From Blautia sp. An249 (GTDB taxonomy: Bacteria; Bacillota; Clostridia; Lachnospirales; Lachnospiraceae), in the NCBI RefSeq assembly GCF_002159835.1, contig NZ_NFJL01000001.1, forward strand, positions 186,001 through 250,000: a stretch of DNA of 64,000 nt, read 5' to 3'. The notes below the pieces were generated by a model that was not told where the DNA came from, searched no databases, and saw only the letters and a program-made list of their open reading frames with translations. Both the position numbers and the translations under genes were made by a program. Shown here piece after piece: positions 59,056 to 64,000 of this stretch (position 1 is its first letter; each line of letters begins with the position of its first letter).

Positions 59056-59971
59056 CACAACAGAAGTAAGAAGTATATTGTCAAAATCCAATCTGCCGGT
59101 ATGTGACTATTCGGTTAATCCATACACCGGCTGTACCCACAGGTGTCGTTATTGCTATGCATCTTTTATGAAACGCTTCACAGGACATAAAGAACCCTGG
59201 GGAACCTTCCTGGATGTGAAGATATGGCCGGAAATTAAGAATCCGGGAAAATATGCGGGTAAGGAGCTGTTTATCGGCTCGGTTACAGATCCCTATCTTC
59301 CGGAGGAAGAGACTTACGGACGGACAAGAGAGCTGCTTCTTCAGCTAAAAGGCAGCGGTGTCAAACTATCCATTGCCACAAAAAGCGATTTCATACTGCG
59401 GGATTTGGAACTGATAAAAACCTTTCCCGATGCCCGTGTGTCCTGGTCCATTAACACCCTGGATGAAAATTTCAAAAACGATATGGACAAGGCAGTATCC
59501 ATTGAACGACGGCTTGCAGCCATGGAAGCTTTTTACCGGGCCGGAGTGCGTACCACCTGCTTTATTTCGCCGATTTTTCCGGAAATTACCGATGTGAAGG
59601 CCATTATTGAACGGACGAAAGGGCAGTGCAATCTGATCTGGCTGGAGAATCTGAATCTGCGGGGAAACTATAAAACGGAAATTCTGAATTACATAAAGGA
59701 GAAATATCCGGAACTGATGTCCCTGTACCGGGATATTTACATCAAAGGAAACCGCAGTTACTGGGAGATGCTGGATGCAGAGCTGAAAGCCTTTACAGAG
59801 AAAAACGGACTGGAGTACAAAACCAACGATGACAGTATGAAGCGTCCTTTTGAAGCGCCGCCGGTGGTTGTAAATTATTTCTACCATGAGAAGATTAAAA
59901 AATCTGCCCGAAAAGGAGGGAAATCCCATGCCGGAATTACCGGAAGTAGAAACAGTAAAGCGGATACTTGA
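59036..59971 (+). CDS. SPL-family radical SAM protein
   Basis: This 311-residue radical SAM enzyme has the cluster motif CTHRCRYCYA (CxxxCxxC) near residue 33 and the SPL/Rv2578c-like GSVTDPYLPEEE. Spore photoproduct lyase relatives repair DNA, but this short subgroup is uncharacterised as far as I know. It overlaps DUF1848 at its start and the mutM remnant at its end. Confidence 0.88.
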   Translation: MEKPVINTTEVRSILSKSNLPVCDYSVNPYTGCTHRCRYCYASFMKRFTGHKEPWGTFLDVKIWPEIKNPGKYAGKELFIGSVTDPYLPEEETYGRTRELLLQLKGSGVKLSIATKSDFILRDLELIKTFPDARVSWSINTLDENFKNDMDKAVSIERRLAAMEAFYRAGVRTTCFISPIFPEITDVKAIIERTKGQCNLIWLENLNLRGNYKTEILNYIKEKYPELMSLYRDIYIKGNRSYWEMLDAELKAFTEKNGLEYKTNDDSMKRPFEAPPVVVNYFYHEKIKKSARKGGKSHAGITGSRNSKADT

Positions 59972-60026
59972 AACCTGGATACAGGAAAGAAATGTAAAAG
60001 TCTCAGAAATCATGTCAGATTTCTGA
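59928..60026 (+). pseudogene. mutM: remnant of formamidopyrimidine-DNA glycosylase (mutM)
   Basis: An AAGGAGG ribosome site and ATG at 59928 open MPELPEVETVKRILETWI, the catalytic N-terminus of MutM/Fpg with the active proline P2 and E3. After 32 codons the frame ends at a TGA inside a terminator hairpin, and nothing further of MutM follows. It overlaps the radical SAM gene by 44 bases, the normal spacing for an operon partner. It is a deletion remnant. Confidence 0.85.
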
Positions 60027-60035
60027 GACCTTTCT
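60000..60035. terminator. terminator between mutM remnant and MATE gene
   Basis: The perfect 12-base stem GTCTCAGAAATC/GATTTCTGAGAC is followed by CTTTCT. It lies between convergent genes and may serve both. Confidence 0.75.
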
Positions 60036-60038
60036 ATG

Positions 60039-61349
60039 TCAGCTATAACGTTTCATGGAAAATACCACGTAGGCGAAAACAAGCAGTTCCGTAATCGGCA
60101 TGGCAAACCATAAGGATCCCACCCCGGCCAGAACGGGGAGGACATAAATGAGAATCCCGCTGATGACCAGGCCTCTGGATACGGAAACCAGGAAAGAAAC
60201 CTTCGGTTTCATCAAAGCCTGGAAGTAATAAGTGGAAAAAATATTAAAAGGCAGAAGGAGGAAAGAAATCCCGTAACTTCGGATAATAGGAGGAGCCATC
60301 TTCAGCACTTCTGCAGTGGGATTCATGAAAATCCGGGTGAAACCATTGGGGAATACCAGTATGGCCAGTGTCCAGGCGAGACTGAAAAATCCGGCTGTCC
60401 AGAGGGCATATTTTAAAGTCTGACGTACCCGGTCCCGTTTTTCCGCCCCGTAATTTATGGAGAGTATGGGCTGGGCAGCCTGTCCCACGCTGTAAGCGCA
60501 GCACTGAACAACCGTACTGACATTTACAATAATACCGTAGACGGAAAGAGCCGCGGAACCGGAATATTTCATTATCTGCCGGTTGAAAAACATGGTCAGA
60601 ATGCCCATTGCCACATCAATAAAGAAAGTGGAAAAGCCCATGACCAGAATCCGGTTTAATTTCTGAGGAAACGCGGATACTTTCACAATCCTGAGAGAAT
60701 TCCGGGAGGTGAAAAAGTGGCTCAGTAACACTATAAAAGTCAGGGCTGCACCCAGGGCAGTGGCAAGTCCGGCGCCCATGATCCCCATTCCCAGAGGAAA
60801 GACGAAGAGATAATCTCCGATAATATTTAAGATTCCTCCGGAAAGAACAGCGGCAGTGGCAAGTCCCGGATTTCTGTCGTTTCGCAGGAAAGCGGCCAGC
60901 ATCTGATTAAAAACAAAGAACGGAATCACAAACTTAATGGGCAGCAGATATTCCTGGGCCAGAGGCAGCAGCGCCTCATCAGCGCCGAAAAGGCGAAGCA
61001 GAGGAGCGTCCAGAAACAGAATCAGCAGCCAGCTAATCAGGGCAAAGGCGGCTGTCCCCGTAAGAGAAGCGGTAAAGTATTCGTTCTCCGAGTTTCCGCC
61101 TTTTTGCTGTTGTCCCTTCAGAGTACTGAAAAGAACAGAGCCGCCGATTCCGGTAAGAAGTCCCAGGCTGTAAATCAGATTCCAGATAGGAGCCACCACT
61201 GCCAGCGCTGCAGTACCGTCAGGCCCCTGGTATTGTCCTACCATGGCCATATCCACAATAGCATAAATAGAACTGATCATGGCGCTTCCAAAGGCGGCGG
61301 AAAGATATTTAAAATAAAGGGATTTTATATCCTGACGTAAAAGATCCAT
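60039..61349 (-). CDS. MATE-family efflux transporter
   Basis: This 436-residue protein has twelve predicted membrane helices in two MATE repeats (e.g. MVGQYQGPDGTAALAVVAP and GQAAQPILSINYGA). It exports organic cations or drugs in exchange for sodium or protons; the substrate is unknown. AAAGGAGG precedes the ATG. It diverges from a second MATE gene across 200 bases that hold the inverted copy of the 25-base repeat. Confidence 0.92.
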   Translation of the reverse strand: MDLLRQDIKSLYFKYLSAAFGSAMISSIYAIVDMAMVGQYQGPDGTAALAVVAPIWNLIYSLGLLTGIGGSVLFSTLKGQQQKGGNSENEYFTASLTGTAAFALISWLLILFLDAPLLRLFGADEALLPLAQEYLLPIKFVIPFFVFNQMLAAFLRNDRNPGLATAAVLSGGILNIIGDYLFVFPLGMGIMGAGLATALGAALTFIVLLSHFFTSRNSLRIVKVSAFPQKLNRILVMGFSTFFIDVAMGILTMFFNRQIMKYSGSAALSVYGIIVNVSTVVQCCAYSVGQAAQPILSINYGAEKRDRVRQTLKYALWTAGFFSLAWTLAILVFPNGFTRIFMNPTAEVLKMAPPIIRSYGISFLLLPFNIFSTYYFQALMKPKVSFLVSVSRGLVISGILIYVLPVLAGVGSLWFAMPITELLVFAYVVFSMKRYS

Positions 61350-61374
61350 AAAATTATCCTCCTTTACGATTAGG

Positions 61375-61399
61375 TTTTGACACCTTAATCCTATTACAT
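61375..61399 (-). repeat. 25-bp interspersed repeat, copy 2 (inverted)
   Basis: It is the exact reverse complement of 1872-1896, lying between the divergent MATE genes. The rest of the 61350-61549 gap is promoter-like AT-rich DNA. Confidence 0.7.
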
Positions 61400-61549
61400 A
61401 AGAAAGGCAGATAAACTATACCATAAAGGGCAAAAAGAAGCAAGAACTATCTTTCTTTCCAATTCTTGACAAAAACGGAAAAGCTTCTTATTATTTACAA
61501 TAAATAGCGTCAGCATACCTGTTTTGGGAATTGAAGGAGGGAGAAATAG

Positions 61550-62926
61550 ATGAAGGAAGAAGATTTTCTGGGCACAGAACCTGTGGGAAAACTGCTTCGC
61601 AAACTGGCGCTTCCTACGGTAGTGGCCCAGCTTATCAATATGCTGTATAACATTGTGGATCGGATTTACATAGGACATATTCCCGGGGAAGGGGCTCTGG
61701 CTCTGACGGGAGTAGGGGTGTGTATGCCGGTGATTATGATCGTCTCGGCCTTTGCCGCTCTGGTCAGCACCGGAGGAGCGCCCAGAGCTTCCATCTCCAT
61801 GGGAAAAGGCGAGCGTGGGGAAGCAGAGAACATACTGGGAAACTGTTTTACCACACAAATGATAGTGTCATTGCTTTTAACGGCTGTGCTGCTTCTCTGG
61901 AACCGGGATTTTCTGATGGTTTTCGGAGCCAGCGGCAATACCATTGAATATGCCACAGATTATATGCAGATTTACGCAGTGGGAACGATTTTCGTGCAGC
62001 TTACCCTGGGAATGAATGCCTTTATCACTGCCCAGGGATTTGCAAAGACAGGGATGTATTCCGTACTAATCGGGGCTGTCTGCAATATTATTCTGGATCC
62101 CATATTTATTTTCGGATTCGGATGGGGCGTCCGGGGAGCGGCTCTGGCAACCATTCTCTCCCAGGCTGTCTCCTGCATCTGGGTTCTGGCTTTCCTTTGC
62201 GGACAAAAGACTTTCCTGAAAATCCGCAGGAAGAGTCTTCGTCTGAAAGCCAAAGTCATACTTCCCTGTCTGGCTCTGGGACTGGCTACCTTTATTATGC
62301 AGGCCAGTGAAAGTGTGATTTCCGTCTGCTTTAATTCCTCCCTCTTAAAATACGGCGGCGACATTGCCGTGGGAGCAATGACCATTCTTACCAGCGTTAT
62401 GCAGTTTGCCATGCTTCCCCTTCAGGGACTTGGCCAGGGAGCGCAGCCGATTATCAGTTATAATTACGGAGCCAGAAATACGAAACGTGTCAAAGGGGCT
62501 TACTGGCTCTTTTTGAAAGTAAACCTTTGCTATTCGGTCCTTCTCTGGGCGGCGGTTATGCTGTTTCCCCAGGGATTTGCAGGACTTTTTACTTCCGATC
62601 AGGAGCTGATGGAATTTACAAAGACAGCCCTGAGAATCTATATGGCGGCTATGCTGCTGTTTGGAATTCAGATAGCCTGCCAGATGACGTTTACCTCTAT
62701 CGGACACGCCAAAGAATCCATTGTAGTAGCTGTTGTGAGGAAATTTGTTCTGTTAATTCCTCTTATCTATATCATGCCTCAGATACTTCCGGAGACAAAG
62801 ACCATGGCGGTTTATCTGGCGGAACCTATCGCGGATACCATAGCGGTGACCTTTACGGCTGTTTTATTTAGCATTCAGTTCAGAAAAGTATTAAGAAGGC
62901 TGGAAAGTGTTCCGCAGAATGAATGA
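61550..62926 (+). CDS. MATE-family efflux transporter (second)
   Basis: This 458-residue, twelve-helix MATE exporter has LPTVVAQLINMLYNIVDRIYIGHIPG at the N-terminus and LQGLGQGAQPIISYNYGA in the second half. GGAGGGAG precedes the ATG. It is only distantly like its divergent neighbour. Substrate is unknown. It ends before a double terminator. Confidence 0.92.
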   Translation: MKEEDFLGTEPVGKLLRKLALPTVVAQLINMLYNIVDRIYIGHIPGEGALALTGVGVCMPVIMIVSAFAALVSTGGAPRASISMGKGERGEAENILGNCFTTQMIVSLLLTAVLLLWNRDFLMVFGASGNTIEYATDYMQIYAVGTIFVQLTLGMNAFITAQGFAKTGMYSVLIGAVCNIILDPIFIFGFGWGVRGAALATILSQAVSCIWVLAFLCGQKTFLKIRRKSLRLKAKVILPCLALGLATFIMQASESVISVCFNSSLLKYGGDIAVGAMTILTSVMQFAMLPLQGLGQGAQPIISYNYGARNTKRVKGAYWLFLKVNLCYSVLLWAAVMLFPQGFAGLFTSDQELMEFTKTALRIYMAAMLLFGIQIACQMTFTSIGHAKESIVVAVVRKFVLLIPLIYIMPQILPETKTMAVYLAEPIADTIAVTFTAVLFSIQFRKVLRRLESVPQNE

Positions 62927-62964
62927 GAACAGAGACAATATGGTCGCATCCACAGCGGAGCGAT

Positions 62965-63059
62965 TTTTATGTAATAGGAAATCCGACGGAATTTCCTATT
63001 GCATAAAAAAACGTATCGGTTATTCAGAGACGGATTTCTCTGAAACCGATACGTTTTTT
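62965..63059 (+). terminator. tandem terminators
   Basis: The first stem (about 62965-63008) pairs TTATGTAATAGGAAAT-like sequence with AATTTCCTATTGCATAA. The second (63011-63053) pairs ACGTATCGGTT/AACCGATACGT with an inner TCAGAG/CTCTGA and ends in TTTTTTA. Both lie between convergent genes. Confidence 0.75.
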
Positions 63060-63100
63060 AGATCACACGGAAATGATTTAAGGCTCCTCAGAAAGTCTGA

Positions 63101-63568
63101 TTATACCATCAAGAGAAAGAAAAACCACAATATATCGAACAGGAATCCTGCTATAGTGCCTATGATGCACAGCATTACAGCCGTCTGCAGCTTTTTCTCC
63201 TGCTGTTCACGGGTAGGCTGCTTTTTAGCGGTTACGGAGAAAACCAGTCCCGCAATTCCCAGAGGCGGACAACAGCAGATTAAATTGACAATGGACCAGA
63301 TCAACAGATGGGTTTCTGTAAGACGGGTCCCGCCCAGAGACGCAGTAGGCTCATCCTGTCCGTTATTTCCGGTGTTATTATAATTGGGGTTATATCCGTT
63401 GGGATTGTAGCCCTGATTCTGTTGATAATTCTGCTGGTAGTTCTGCTGATAATTAGGCGGAGTCTGGCCTCCGGGATTTTGATTTGTGTTTTGGAACACA
63501 AAGCCGCATTTTTGACAATAATTCATGTTGTCGGGCAATTGTGTACCGCAGTTGGGACAATTTTTCAT
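63101..63568 (-). CDS. zinc-ribbon membrane protein with CD225/dispanin-like domain
   Basis: This 155-residue protein has an N-terminal zinc ribbon (CPNCGTQL...CQKCGF), a Gln/Asn/Tyr-rich linker with three QNYQQ-type repeats, and a C-terminal two-helix membrane domain, LLIWSIVNLICCCPPLGIAGLVFSVTAKK, typical of the CD225/dispanin group. Function is unknown. It lies next to the DUF2752 gene. Confidence 0.8.
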   Translation of the reverse strand: MKNCPNCGTQLPDNMNYCQKCGFVFQNTNQNPGGQTPPNYQQNYQQNYQQNQGYNPNGYNPNYNNTGNNGQDEPTASLGGTRLTETHLLIWSIVNLICCCPPLGIAGLVFSVTAKKQPTREQQEKKLQTAVMLCIIGTIAGFLFDILWFFFLLMV

Positions 63569-63618
63569 GTTGTGTACCTGTCCATACAGTCTGTATGGGT
63601 CCTTTCTTTAAAAATTTT

Positions 63619-64000
63619 TATGAAATGGGTGCCAGAAGGGTAAAAGGAAACCAGGGAAGATTTCGCAAAACCCAGTACCCTAAAATAATCAGCATGATGA
63701 GGTAATAAGTTCTCAGGGAAACTTTAGGCATCCAAATATAGTCTTTATGAAATACCAGATACAGATACTGCTGAAAAAAATACCATCCTACGATAGGGAT
63801 GGCGGGAAGGAGCAGGACATTATTCCGAAAAGCCCTGAAGACGTCGCCGTGAATCAGAGCAGAAAGGGCTCTCCCCGTACCGCATCCGGGACAGTAAAAT
63901 CCTGTCAGGGAATGAAAAAAACAGGGAAAAGGACTGCCGTATCGATATAGAAAAAAGAATCCCCCCGCCAGAATACATGGAACTGCAATTCCGAATAATA
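63619..64000 (-). CDS. DUF2752 membrane protein, 5' end beyond window
   Basis: The minus strand is open from the window end to a TAA at 63619. It encodes ...GFYCPGCGTGRALSALIHGDVFRAFRNN and two later membrane segments, the DUF2752 signature (CPGCGxTRA-like). The start lies outside the window, so no start codon is seen. It sits 50 bases downstream-side of the zinc-ribbon gene, and the two families are often neighbours. Confidence 0.8.

Overview
The window looks like a chromosome segment of a spore-forming gut Firmicute of the Lachnospiraceae (Blautia/Ruminococcus-like). The evidence is a cotJ spore-coat operon, clostridial-type ThiC/ThiH/TenI thiamine genes, corrinoid methyltransfer genes, strong AAGGAGG ribosome sites and a Tn1549-like conjugative element. 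This assignment comes from gene content only; no search was run.

Layout. 0-15.2 kb is host backbone: dinB; a small helical protein; a Phd/PIN toxin-antitoxin pair; phenylacetate-CoA ligase plus an ACT protein; a TPP-riboswitch-controlled thiCSFGH-tenI operon; an alcohol dehydrogenase; mscL; trkH-trkA; then cotJA-cotJB and the first third of cotJC. 15.2-27.2 kb is a serine-recombinase element (1A: recombinase, PocR/AraC regulator, corrinoid protein, MttB-family methyltransferase, EamA transporter) with a second element (1B: recombinase, MerR-TipAS regulator, HExxH protein, AbiE toxin-antitoxin) inserted exactly in its right attachment site. 27.18-27.40 kb is the middle third of cotJC. 27.4-56.3 kb is a Tn1549/CTn-like integrative conjugative element (element 2: TndX/TnpX-like recombinase, ABC exporter cargo, MobC/relaxase, TopB, ArdA-ArdC-like protein, VirB4/VirD4/VirB6/PrgI/PcfB transfer genes, replication protein). 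56.33-56.56 kb is the last third of cotJC. 56.6-64 kb is host DNA again: AAA/DUF4143 ATPase, DUF1848 and SPL-type radical SAM proteins, a mutM remnant, two divergent MATE exporters, a zinc-ribbon membrane protein and a DUF2752 protein running off the end.

Main finding. cotJC, which encodes the spore-coat manganese-catalase-like protein, is cut into three pieces lying about 12 kb and 29 kb apart. If all three elements are removed at the short cores visible in the sequence (TAGG/GTAG for 1A and 1B, GCAGA for 2), the pieces join in frame into a 211-codon CotJC. Each cut falls directly before a codon block for metal ligands (EELAH and EQKAR), and each junction lies next to a large serine recombinase gene. 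This is the architecture of sporulation intervening elements such as skin in sigK, but with two separate sites in one gene, one of them holding nested elements and the other a whole conjugative element. Element 1B has a perfectly palindromic predicted attP, and its recombinase gene reads across its own attachment site, so integrated and circular forms should encode different C-termini. Whether excision occurs in the mother cell cannot be told from sequence.
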